DNA from: Beijerinckiaceae bacterium | GTDB lineage: Bacteria; Pseudomonadota; Alphaproteobacteria; Rhizobiales; Beijerinckiaceae | Assembly (NCBI GenBank): GCA_947380915.1 | Contig: CANCSY010000009.1 | Span: forward strand, 1-33,911 | Direction: 5' to 3' | DNA: 33,911 bases | Shown: in pieces, positions 17,962 to 25,360 of the stretch | Numbering within the stretch: the stretch's first letter is position 1 | Layout of the letters: every line of letters starts with the position of its first letter | Notes under the pieces: model-generated | The model's input: the letters and a program-made list of their open reading frames with translations, nothing else | Told to the model about the DNA's origin: nothing | Database searches by the model: none | Position numbers and translations under genes: made by a program

Positions 17962-18963
17962 ATGACCGCATCCTTGACCAGCGCCCAAAGGCTGGCGCTC
18001 TTCGAACGCATGTTGCTCATGCGACGTTTCGAGGAGGAGGTCATCAGCGCCGCCGCAGCGCACAAGAACATCGGCCGCAATCACCTTTATATCGGCCATG
18101 AAGGCGTCGGCGGCCCGTCTCTTGTGCAGCTTGGCGAAAGGGACGTCACCCATTCCACCCATCGCAACCATGGCCATATGATCGCGCGCGGCGTCGATCC
18201 CGGCAAGGCGCTGGCGGAGATCATGGGCCGCGTCGGCGGCTTGTGCGGCGGCAGGGGTGGCACCTGGCACATGACGGACCCTTCGAAGGGCTTCGGCTCC
18301 ACTTCGGCCATGGTCGGCGGCTCCATCGGCATGTCCGTTGGCGCGGGCTTTGCGCGCAAGCAGCAGGGCTCCGGCGTCAGCGTCGCGCTCTTCGGCGACG
18401 GTGTTCTGGATGAGGGCATCAGCTATGAATCGCTGAATTACTGTTCGAAATTTTCGCTACCCGTGCTCTTCCTGTGCGAAAACAATTCGCAGGAGGGCGC
18501 CCATATCACCTCCATGCTGGCCGCCAAACGTCTGACCGATGTGCCGGCCTCTCTCGACATCGAGACCCATGTCGTTGACGGCTCGGATACTGAAGCCGTG
18601 CATGACGTCGTGCGCCAGGCGCTGCTGAAAATCCGCGCTGACAGCCGTCCCATCTTCATCGAGGCGCAACTCGCGCGCTGGCCGGGCTCGCACCAGATGC
18701 GGCCGGAACATACAACCGGCGTCACCGATGTGGCGCTTGCCTGGGAGGAAGGGCGCATCGCGGGCGAGCATGCGGGCTGGGTGCGCGATCACGATCCGAT
18801 CCGACTCTATGCGGGCAAGCTCCTGAGCGCGGGCGCGGCGACGAAGGAGGATCTCCTCGCCATTGACGCGCGTGTGAAGGACCAGATGGCCGGCGCCCGC
18901 GCCTATGCGGAAGCGAGCCCCTTTCCCGACGCGAGCGCCGCGCTCGATCATGTCTTCGCTTGA
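17962..18963 (+). CDS. Thiamine-diphosphate dehydrogenase E1 component, alpha subunit
   Basis: A 333-residue protein of the pyruvate/acetoin/branched-chain 2-oxoacid dehydrogenase E1 alpha family, which binds thiamine diphosphate and decarboxylates a 2-oxo acid or acetoin-like ketone. The cofactor motif is GDG (145-147), then 26 residues, then NN (174-175). The active-site histidines appear in HSTHRNHGH (64-72), and LCGGRGGTWHM matches the family's RGGSMHM region. The ATG at 17962 has CGGAGGAAACC; the frame is open far upstream, but that stretch overlaps the antisense binding-protein gene. The beta subunit follows after 12 bases. No E2 or E3 gene is nearby, so the acyl acceptor is unclear. 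Confidence 0.88.
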   Translation: MTASLTSAQRLALFERMLLMRRFEEEVISAAAAHKNIGRNHLYIGHEGVGGPSLVQLGERDVTHSTHRNHGHMIARGVDPGKALAEIMGRVGGLCGGRGGTWHMTDPSKGFGSTSAMVGGSIGMSVGAGFARKQQGSGVSVALFGDGVLDEGISYESLNYCSKFSLPVLFLCENNSQEGAHITSMLAAKRLTDVPASLDIETHVVDGSDTEAVHDVVRQALLKIRADSRPIFIEAQLARWPGSHQMRPEHTTGVTDVALAWEEGRIAGEHAGWVRDHDPIRLYAGKLLSAGAATKEDLLAIDARVKDQMAGARAYAEASPFPDASAALDHVFA

Positions 18964-18975
18964 GGGAACATCAAA

Positions 18976-19956
18976 ATGGCGCATAAAACCTTCGCCACGG
19001 GCATGCTCGACGCCCTTGGCTATTCACTCCAGACCGACCCCAGCGTCGCCGTCATCGGCGCCTGGAGCTTCATCATGGATCGCGGCCTCCCGCCCGAGCA
19101 GGAGAAAGCCTTCTTCGAGAAATATGGCGAGCGGCTGATTGATCCGCCGACCTCCGAAGGCGTCATCGCCGCTATGGCGACTGGCGCAGCGGTCTGCGGC
19201 ATGCGGCCCTTCGTCAATTTCGGCACCTCCAGCTTCTCGTTCGAAGCCTGGAACCAGATGATCAATGAAACCGGCAATGCGCATTTCATGTCCAACGGAC
19301 AGGTGAAGGCGCCGCTGGTGTTCCACATGTATTGCGGCATCCGCACCGGCGGCGGCGCGCAACATTGCCAGAGCCCGCAATCCATGTTCGCCAATGCGCC
19401 GGGGCTCGAACTCGTGCTGCCCTCCACGCCTGCGGACGCGCAGGGCTTGCTGCGCACGGCGATCAGGAGCGACAATCCCACGATCTTCCTCACCCATACC
19501 AAGCTCCTGCACTGGACGGGCGATACGCCCGATGGGGATTTCGCCATTCCCTTCGGCAAGGCGGATGTGAAACGCGCGGGCCGCGATGTGACGGTCGTGG
19601 CGACGTCGCTGATGGTGCGCGAGTCTCTGGCTGCGGCGGAGATCCTGGCGAAAGAAGGGATCGAGATCGAGGTGGTTGACCCCCGCACCATCGTGCCGCT
19701 CGACACGGCAACCATCTGCGCCTCCGTGGAGAAAACCGGACGCCTGCTTGTGGCCGAGGAGGCGGTGGCGACCTGCTCCGTCGCATCGGAGATCATCACC
19801 ATCGTGGCGGAACAGGCCCTGCACGCCTTGAAAGCGCCGCCCGTGCGCGTGGCGCGCCCCTCCGCGCCGCTGGGCTATGCGCCAACGCTGGAAAAAGCTG
19901 TTACACCGGACGCTGAAAAAATCGTCGCGGCCGTGCGCCGCATGTTGAAGAGATAG
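18976..19956 (+). CDS. Thiamine-diphosphate dehydrogenase E1 component, beta subunit
   Basis: A 326-residue transketolase-like partner of the preceding alpha subunit. The glutamate that activates the thiamine ring is retained (Glu61 in DPPTSEG), as are the AQH histidine (His130 in GGGAQHCQS), the APGLELVLPSTPADAQGLL segment and the C-terminal transketolase domain (VVDPRTIVPLD). The loop that normally reads GED(V/N) reads GAWSF here (28-32), and the insert after it is shortened, which removes an acidic residue found near the active site in characterised E1 beta proteins. The ATG at 18976 has GAGGGAAC. The epimerase gene follows after 11 bases. The true substrate may therefore differ from pyruvate or acetoin. 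Confidence 0.87.
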   Translation: MAHKTFATGMLDALGYSLQTDPSVAVIGAWSFIMDRGLPPEQEKAFFEKYGERLIDPPTSEGVIAAMATGAAVCGMRPFVNFGTSSFSFEAWNQMINETGNAHFMSNGQVKAPLVFHMYCGIRTGGGAQHCQSPQSMFANAPGLELVLPSTPADAQGLLRTAIRSDNPTIFLTHTKLLHWTGDTPDGDFAIPFGKADVKRAGRDVTVVATSLMVRESLAAAEILAKEGIEIEVVDPRTIVPLDTATICASVEKTGRLLVAEEAVATCSVASEIITIVAEQALHALKAPPVRVARPSAPLGYAPTLEKAVTPDAEKIVAAVRRMLKR

Positions 19957-19967
19957 ACAGGTACTCC

Positions 19968-20921
19968 ATGACCATCCTCATCACCGGCGCCGGCCTCATC
20001 GGCACAGCCTTCGCTCGTCACGCCCTCAAGCGCGGGGAGAAGATCGTGTTCTTCGATCCCGAGCCGCGCGAAAGCTTCCTGCGGTTCAAGCTCGGGGATG
20101 CGGGCTACGTTTTCGCGCGCAAGGATGTGCGCGACCTGCCCGCGCTCGTGGAGGCCATGCAGCAGCATGAGGTGACGAGTGTCGTGCATACCGCAGGCCT
20201 GATTGGCGGGCGTGTGCAGCAATCGCTCTCGGCCGCTTTCGACATCAATCTCGGCGGCACGAAGAACGTGGCCGAAGCGGTGCGGCTCACCGGCGTCAAG
20301 CGCCTGATCCATATCTCCACCTTCGGCGTCTATGACATGCGCCGCGAGGTCACCGACCCCGTCACCGAAGACTTTCCGCGCGGCGCGGGGCGCGGCTATG
20401 GCAATTACAAGGGCGCCAAGGAACTGATCCTCGAGGCCTATCAGCAGCAGTACAAATTCGAATTGCTGATGCTGCGTCCCGCCAATGTCTACGGCTTCGG
20501 CCATTTCTTCGCGGGCTCATCGGGCGGCATGAAGATGCAGGCCCTTTTGCGCACGGGGCTTGATGGCGGCAAGGCGCGCATTCCCGCCTCCGAGACCATG
20601 GCGAATGAATATATCTATGCGGACGACATGGGTCGCGCAGTCGACTGCGCCGCCACCGTCCCCATGCCCAGGCAGACCATCTTCAACATCGGCAATGGCT
20701 ATGTGTCGCCATTCGCCGATGTGGTCGCGACCGTGAAAGAGATCGCGCCTGCGCTTGATTATGAGATCGAGCCCGGCGAGCCGCCCCATTCCAAGACTTT
20801 CCCGCTCGATATTTCCGGGGCGAAGACCCATCTGGGCTGGGCGCCGAAATTCTCCCTGAAGGAAGGTTTCGAGGACTTTTTCGGCGAATTGAAACGCGCC
20901 CGCGCGCAGGGTTTCATCTGA
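19968..20921 (+). CDS. NAD-dependent epimerase/dehydratase (extended SDR)
   Basis: A 317-residue extended short-chain dehydrogenase. The nucleotide-binding motif is TGAGLIGT at the N-terminus, with an acidic residue in FFDPE, which favours NAD. The catalytic YxxxK is in YGNYKGAKE, with a serine at the expected place in HISTFGVYD. LMLRPANVYGFG and YIYADDMGRAV match the substrate domain of sugar-nucleotide epimerases and of related enzymes acting on sugar acids. It is the third gene of an operon with the E1 subunits (11 bases after E1 beta). In this setting oxidation or epimerisation of a sugar-derived or hydroxy-acid intermediate is more likely than surface-glycan synthesis, but this is inference. 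Confidence 0.85.
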   Translation: MTILITGAGLIGTAFARHALKRGEKIVFFDPEPRESFLRFKLGDAGYVFARKDVRDLPALVEAMQQHEVTSVVHTAGLIGGRVQQSLSAAFDINLGGTKNVAEAVRLTGVKRLIHISTFGVYDMRREVTDPVTEDFPRGAGRGYGNYKGAKELILEAYQQQYKFELLMLRPANVYGFGHFFAGSSGGMKMQALLRTGLDGGKARIPASETMANEYIYADDMGRAVDCAATVPMPRQTIFNIGNGYVSPFADVVATVKEIAPALDYEIEPGEPPHSKTFPLDISGAKTHLGWAPKFSLKEGFEDFFGELKRARAQGFI

Positions 20922-20929
20922 GGCGGGCG

Positions 20930-20945
20930 CGGGTTCCTTAACCCG
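20930..20945. terminator. Small hairpin between convergent genes
   Basis: CGGGTT (20930-20935) and AACCCG (20940-20945) form a 6-bp stem with loop CCTT, spanning the 16 bases between the epimerase stop and the stop of the convergent hydroxyacid dehydrogenase. It lacks a T-run, so termination is only possible, in either direction. Confidence 0.3.
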
Positions 20946-22143
20946 TGAGGTCGGCGCTGGACCAGGCGCCCGGGTGCTTGCGATTCACACTTCGCAGCTC
21001 CGCCACCCTGGAACAGCCCAATTGTCCCATGGTGGCGCGCAGGTCCTCGGTCAGCAGGCGAATATAATGCTCGGGGCCTATCTCCCCCAGGGCGCCCAGG
21101 CTCCACAGGAAGGACTTGCCTGCAAAAGCCGCATCCGCGCCCAGCGCGATCGCCCGCGCGGCGTCGACGCCAGAGCGAACGCCTGAATCGAAGATGATCG
21201 TCGCCCGCCCCGCGACCTGTTCCGCGATGGCGGGCAGCACGTCTATGGAAGCTGGCAGGGCCTCGATCTGCCTGCCACCATGGTTGGAGACCATGATTCC
21301 GTCCACCCCCATGTCGATGGCGCGCTGGGCGTCGGCGGGATGCAGCACGCCCTTGAGCACCAGCGGCCCCTTCCAGACATCGCGATAGAGCGCGATCTCG
21401 TCCCAGGTGAAGGCGCCGCCCTGTTCCCGACGGATGAATTCGGTCGTCTCTTCAAGACTGGCGTCCGGCTTCATATAGGGCTTCAGCGAAGCGAAGCGCG
21501 GCATGCCGTGACGCAGGAGCGAGGCGGTCCAGCGTGGCGAGGAGAGCGCGTCCAGCCGCAGGCGCATGGTGATCTTGAAGGGATTGACGATGCCGCTTTT
21601 GGTTTCGCGCGGGCGCACCGTGCGAATGGGCGTATCAATGGTCAGCACCAGCACATGCACCCCCGCCGCCGCCGCCCGGCGCGTCAGGTCAAGGCCGATC
21701 TTGTGGTTGTTCAGGGAGAAGCGATAAAGCTGGAACCACAAGACGTCAGGCGCGATTTTGGCGGCCTCCTCCACATCGATGCCCGAGAGCAGCCCCAGCG
21801 TATAGGGCACGCGCATTTTCTGGGCGGCGGTGGCCATGTAGATTTCTGCGCCGGGGAAGGCCGTGCCCGGCCCGCCAATGGGGGAAATGCCGACGGGCGC
21901 CGAATAGTCCCGACCAAACAGGCTCGCCTCGCAGGAGGGCGGGCGCGCCACCTTGCCATAGCGGGGGGCGAGTTGGACATTGTCGAGCGAGGTCCAGTTG
22001 CGGCGCACTCCCAGATCGACCGGCCCTGCGCCGCCATCCATATATTCGAAGGCGAAATTCGGCATGAGGCGCCGCGCGCGGTCACGCAGGTCGAAAGAGG
22101 TGGGAAATCGCCGGGCGAGGTCGAGAAAGGTGGAGGCGTCCAT
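20938..22143 (-). CDS. FMN-dependent alpha-hydroxyacid dehydrogenase (LldD-like)
   Basis: A 401-residue member of the lactate dehydrogenase/glycolate oxidase family, which oxidises an L-2-hydroxy acid to the 2-oxo acid with FMN. FAFEYMDGGAG begins the family core, LVLTIDTPIRTVRPRETKSG matches the FMN/phosphate strand, and GIMVSNHGGRQIEALP holds the catalytic histidine and the substrate-binding arginine. IFDSGVRSGVDAARAIALGAD ends the barrel. The ATG at 22141-22143 gives the usual N-terminus, although its ribosome binding site is weak; an ATG at 22180-22182 is an alternative. It converges on the E1/epimerase operon. Its product, a 2-oxo acid, is the type of compound an E1 enzyme uses. Confidence 0.87.
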   Translation of the reverse strand: MDASTFLDLARRFPTSFDLRDRARRLMPNFAFEYMDGGAGPVDLGVRRNWTSLDNVQLAPRYGKVARPPSCEASLFGRDYSAPVGISPIGGPGTAFPGAEIYMATAAQKMRVPYTLGLLSGIDVEEAAKIAPDVLWFQLYRFSLNNHKIGLDLTRRAAAAGVHVLVLTIDTPIRTVRPRETKSGIVNPFKITMRLRLDALSSPRWTASLLRHGMPRFASLKPYMKPDASLEETTEFIRREQGGAFTWDEIALYRDVWKGPLVLKGVLHPADAQRAIDMGVDGIMVSNHGGRQIEALPASIDVLPAIAEQVAGRATIIFDSGVRSGVDAARAIALGADAAFAGKSFLWSLGALGEIGPEHYIRLLTEDLRATMGQLGCSRVAELRSVNRKHPGAWSSADLTG

Positions 22144-22543
22144 GGTCTGTTTTCGCTCGCGTGGTGTAGCGTAGCGGATCATTCTGATGTGCGACGATAC
22201 GGGCTGACGGTGCGCGATTCTTAGCCGATCACGGCGCGCGGTCAAACCTCGGACTGATCTGCGGCTGCGGCCAGCCTCGTCGACGCGGGCGCCATCGGTT
22301 TGCGCAGATACTGCACCTGATGGGGTGAGTTGCGCGATTAGCTATTACTTTCAGTGGCTTGTAATAAGTTTCCACGCAGATTGCGTCTCGAGGAGAGGAT
22401 GCGGGCGGCCCCGCCCTTCGGCTCTTGTTCAGCTCCGGTTAAAAATTCTGGTTCTATAAGGACAGCCTGTCCTGATTGACCCGGTCGCCGGAAACTGCGT
22501 TTTTGCCGTCGGGTATGGGGATGTCGAATCAAAAGGCGCCAAG
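22144..22543. other. Intergenic region before the glycine-zipper lipoprotein
   Basis: There are 400 bases between divergent genes without a recognisable gene. A GC-rich hairpin (GGGCG 22403-22407 with CGCCC 22412-22416) and a perfect 15-base palindrome (22459-22473) are the only structures seen. Confidence 0.4.
22459..22473. promoter_or_regulatory. 15-base palindrome overlapping a possible -10 box
   Basis: AGGACAG-C-CTGTCCT is a perfect palindrome around one central C. It overlaps the end of TATAAG (22455-22460), which resembles a -10 element, about 70 bases before the lipoprotein gene. No well-spaced -35 is visible. The position suits a repressor site, but no regulator is known to me for this sequence. 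Confidence 0.4.
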
Positions 22544-23104
22544 ATGCTGAGAACAAATTTCATTGTCGCTTCCGTCAGCGTGGTCGCGCTGTCACTTGCG
22601 GGCTGCGCCTCGACCCGGCCCGCCGCTCCCTCCCTGGCGGTCATTCCAGGCCCCAACAAATCCCAGATCGTCTTCGAGCGCGACGCCGACACCTGCGACG
22701 CCTCGGCGCAGCGGGCGGTGGGCGGTCAGTCGCCCGGTCAGGCGTCCAATGACGCCGCCGTCTCCAGCGCGGTGATTGGCACGGCCATCGGCGCCCTTGC
22801 GGGCACGGCCATCGGGGCTGCTTCGGGCCGGGCGGGCGCAGGCGCCGCCATTGGCGCAGGCACGGGCCTTCTGGCGGGCAGCGCCATCGGCGCCAATCAG
22901 GGCGCCATGGAAGGCGGCGCGGTGCAGGCGCGGTTCGACAATGTCTACGCCCAGTGCATGCAGGCGCGCGGCCACCAGATCATCAACCCGCCCGCGCCGC
23001 GCGAGACGGTGATCGTCTATGAGCGTCCCGAGCCGGTCTATGTCTATCCCCGCCCCTATGTCCGCCCCTATTACTATCGTGACGGCTATTATCGTCGCTG
23101 GTGA
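22544..23104 (+). CDS. Glycine-zipper outer-membrane lipoprotein
   Basis: A 186-residue predicted lipoprotein. The signal peptide ends in the lipobox LSLAGC, so the mature protein begins at Cys21 and is lipid-anchored. After a region with two likely periplasmic cysteines comes a glycine zipper of about 50 residues (repeats of the type GTAIGALAGTAIGAASG), as in YMGG/17-kDa-antigen-like proteins that pack against membranes. The C-terminus is rich in Tyr, Pro and Arg (PEPVYVYPRPYVRPYYY). The ATG at 22544 has only a weak AAGGCG. Such proteins are common in Hyphomicrobiales; a structural or envelope-stress role is likely, but no specific function is known. Confidence 0.8.
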   Translation: MLRTNFIVASVSVVALSLAGCASTRPAAPSLAVIPGPNKSQIVFERDADTCDASAQRAVGGQSPGQASNDAAVSSAVIGTAIGALAGTAIGAASGRAGAGAAIGAGTGLLAGSAIGANQGAMEGGAVQARFDNVYAQCMQARGHQIINPPAPRETVIVYERPEPVYVYPRPYVRPYYYRDGYYRRW

Positions 23105-23107
23105 TCC

Positions 23108-23725
23108 CTATCGCTTGACGGGTGGCGGCGAAGGCATGGTGAACATGGACTCGCCGCTGACCACCGCATAATCGCGATAGCCGAGCCGGGCGATGGGCCG
23201 CATGAGATCGGTGATCACCATGCCGTCGCGGATGTAATCATCCTCGATATGGATCCCCACGACGAGGCCGAAGACCGCCGCATGGGGCTTGTCGTCGGGG
23301 CCGACGGGCGGGAACTCCACCGTCTTGAAATAACGACATTCGAGAGAAGCAGGGCTCTGCGCGACCCTTGGCGGCTTCACGAAATGGGAGGGCGCGGGGG
23401 TCAGGCCCGCGAAGGCGAATTCGCTTTCCTCCGGGCCGAGCTTGCTGGCGGTCAGGTTCATCTGTTCGCGCAGGGCGAAAGTCGCCACACAGCAAACGAA
23501 CTCCCCCGTTTCCTCCGCATTGCGCCGCGTGTCCTTGGCGCCGCTGGCCGAAAACATGACATAGGCGGGCTTTTCCGAAACGGCCGCGAAGAAACTGTAG
23601 GGCGCCACATTGGCCACGCCGTTGCGCCCGAGGGTGGAGACCCAGCCAATCGGGCGCGGCGTGACCAGCGCCTTGAAAGGATCATGCCGCAGTCCGTGCT
23701 GGTTCTTGAGTGCGTCGTAAAACAT
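23108..23725 (-). CDS. Flavin reductase-like FMN-binding protein
   Basis: A 205-residue protein of the flavin reductase-like family. The FMN-binding region TPRPIGWVSTLGRNGVANVAPYSFF is close to the N-terminus, followed by MFSASGAKDTRRNAEETGEFV and a C-terminal part with LVVGIHIEDDYIRDG and LMRPIARLGYRDYAVV. Members bind FMN and reduce flavins or act as stand-alone oxidoreductases. The ATG at 23723-23725 lies four bases after the stop of the upstream binding-protein gene, which strongly implies cotranscription and coupled translation. It ends four bases from the stop of the convergent lipoprotein gene. The redox partner is unknown. Confidence 0.82.
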   Translation of the reverse strand: MFYDALKNQHGLRHDPFKALVTPRPIGWVSTLGRNGVANVAPYSFFAAVSEKPAYVMFSASGAKDTRRNAEETGEFVCCVATFALREQMNLTASKLGPEESEFAFAGLTPAPSHFVKPPRVAQSPASLECRYFKTVEFPPVGPDDKPHAAVFGLVVGIHIEDDYIRDGMVITDLMRPIARLGYRDYAVVSGESMFTMPSPPPVKR

Positions 23726-23729
23726 GGGC

Positions 23730-24755
23730 TCACTGCTCGTTGTAGACCGCCTTGACCCGGGCGATGAGATCGGGGCTCAGTTTGTCCAGTTCGCCAATCA
23801 TGGCCTGCACCTCTTCGCCGCGCATCGGGGCCACATCGCCCCCGATCCGGCGCGTGGCGGCGATGAAGGCGGGGTCCTTCACCATGGCGTCGAAAGCGCG
23901 CCTCAGGATCGTCACCCGCTCGGGCGGCACGCCCGGACTGCTGAAATAGGACTTGCCGACCTCCGCAGCGCCCATGATGACCTCCATCACGGCGCGGTCC
24001 TGCGGGTTTTTCGCCAGTTCCACTGACGTAGGGACATCGGGCAGGTCTGCATGGCGATAGAGGCCATGCTGCACGAGCACACGCGCCTTGCCCTCTTTCA
24101 CCCAATCGGGATTCACCGCTTTCACCGCCTCCCAGGTGGTGGAATGGCCCTCCACCTCGCCGCGCGACATGGCCAGCATGGCCTCGGGGGAGCCCTTGTA
24201 GCCAAGGATGATCTTGAACCTTGTCTTCAGGATCTCGTTCATCACGCTGGGGTAGAGGGCGACGGTGGAGCCCGCCCCGGTCGCGCCGAGGGTGATCTCC
24301 TGCCGCAAGGCGTCCTCGAAGCTGCGCGCGGTGGAGGTCTGCCAGACCATCGTGACATTGGACGAGGCTGCGGTGCGGCCGATCCAGTTGAATTTCACCG
24401 GATCGAAACGGGCCTGGGGATGGCCAAGCTTCGCCTGCAAGGGAATTCCCTGCGACACGGCGGCCAGCACGGTCCCGTCCTTGGGCGCCACATTGTAGAT
24501 ATGGTTCGCCGCCAGCAGGCTGCCGCCGCCCGGCATGTTCTGCACCAGCGTGCGCGGCCGACCCGGGATATGTTCGGCGATGAATTGCGCCACCAGGCGC
24601 GCATAGAGGTCATTGCTGCCGCCGGGGGCATAGCCCACAATCATTTCAAGGGTCTTGCCCGCATAGAAGTCCTGCGCCCGCGCGGGCCCGTTGGCGGGCG
24701 GGCATAACAGCCAGGCCAGGGCCAGGGCGCAGGAGCCCGTTCTTGCAGAATTCAT
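23730..24755 (-). CDS. Bug/TctC-type periplasmic substrate-binding protein (5 of 5)
   Basis: A 341-residue TTT receptor-like protein with a signal peptide (MNSARTGSCALALAWLL to about ARAQDF). Signatures are GYAPGGSNDLYARLVAQFI, NMPGGGSLLAANHIYN and APKDGT. In this copy the glycine loop is PGGSNDLYAR where the other four have GGGYDxY, so the ligand is probably different. The ATG at 24753-24755 has GGGGAG upstream. It is translated just ahead of the flavin reductase-like gene with only four bases between them. Cotranscription suggests that a flavin-dependent step acts on the ligand or on a product of it; this is inference. Confidence 0.86.
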   Translation of the reverse strand: MNSARTGSCALALAWLLCPPANGPARAQDFYAGKTLEMIVGYAPGGSNDLYARLVAQFIAEHIPGRPRTLVQNMPGGGSLLAANHIYNVAPKDGTVLAAVSQGIPLQAKLGHPQARFDPVKFNWIGRTAASSNVTMVWQTSTARSFEDALRQEITLGATGAGSTVALYPSVMNEILKTRFKIILGYKGSPEAMLAMSRGEVEGHSTTWEAVKAVNPDWVKEGKARVLVQHGLYRHADLPDVPTSVELAKNPQDRAVMEVIMGAAEVGKSYFSSPGVPPERVTILRRAFDAMVKDPAFIAATRRIGGDVAPMRGEEVQAMIGELDKLSPDLIARVKAVYNEQ

Positions 24756-24932
24756 GATCCACTCCCCTACCTGTCCGGCTGGTTTTCCCTCAGTCTATGC
24801 CGATCCCGGCTCGGGGGCCAATGGCGGGGCTGCCAGGAAAAATCCATCCAACCCGTCTTACGCCCGCTGCGAATCCGCAGGTTTCATGCGATACTTGCCA
24901 CTGGCTCAATTTGCAGCCGATGGAGGATTTCG

Positions 24933-25295
24933 ATGAAACAATTTTTCTGCGCAGCCGCCCTCACCCTGGCAGGGCTCACCGGCCTTGGCTCGCCGGCGCA
25001 GGCGACGCCGGTTGATCCCTTGAAGGGTCTGGTCACCGCGCCGATCGAGGATATCCAGTATTACGCCTATGGCGGGCGGCGCTATTGCTTCTATCCCGAT
25101 GGATGGCGGGGGCCTGGCTATTACTGGTGCGGCTACGCCTGGCGGCAGGGTTATGGCTGGGGCGGTCCGCTGGGCTGGCGCGGCTGGGGTCCGCGGGTGC
25201 GCGGGCCGCGGGTCTATGATCGGCCTCGCGCCTACCGGCCTGCGCCGCGCGCCCGGGGCGGAGGCCATGGCCACGGCCACGGCCCCCGGCGCTGA
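24933..25295 (+). CDS. Small secreted Gly/Tyr/Trp/Arg-rich protein
   Basis: A 120-residue protein with a clear Sec signal peptide (MKQFFCAAALTLAGLTGLGSPAQA). The mature part has an aromatic segment with two cysteines (YYAYGGRRYCFYPDGWRGPGYYWCGYAWR) and a basic tail rich in Arg, Pro, Gly and His, ending in a GHGHGHG run. The two cysteines, nine residues apart, could form a disulfide. Similar small YCFYPDGW-type proteins are, to my knowledge, widespread in Hyphomicrobiales and without known function. The ATG at 24933 has GGAGG seven bases upstream. The histidine-rich end might bind metal, but this is a guess. Confidence 0.75.
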   Translation: MKQFFCAAALTLAGLTGLGSPAQATPVDPLKGLVTAPIEDIQYYAYGGRRYCFYPDGWRGPGYYWCGYAWRQGYGWGGPLGWRGWGPRVRGPRVYDRPRAYRPAPRARGGGHGHGHGPRR

Positions 25296-25360
25296 AGCTC
25301 TCCCTTGCCCTCGCCCGCCCCGCCCGCTAGACCGGGCCGGTTCATCACTTGCGGGGCCGC

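Noticed and set aside
25255..25290. Short repeated GGCCAC units near 25264-25284
   Set aside because: They encode the Gly-His run at the end of the small secreted protein and are explained by its amino-acid repeat.
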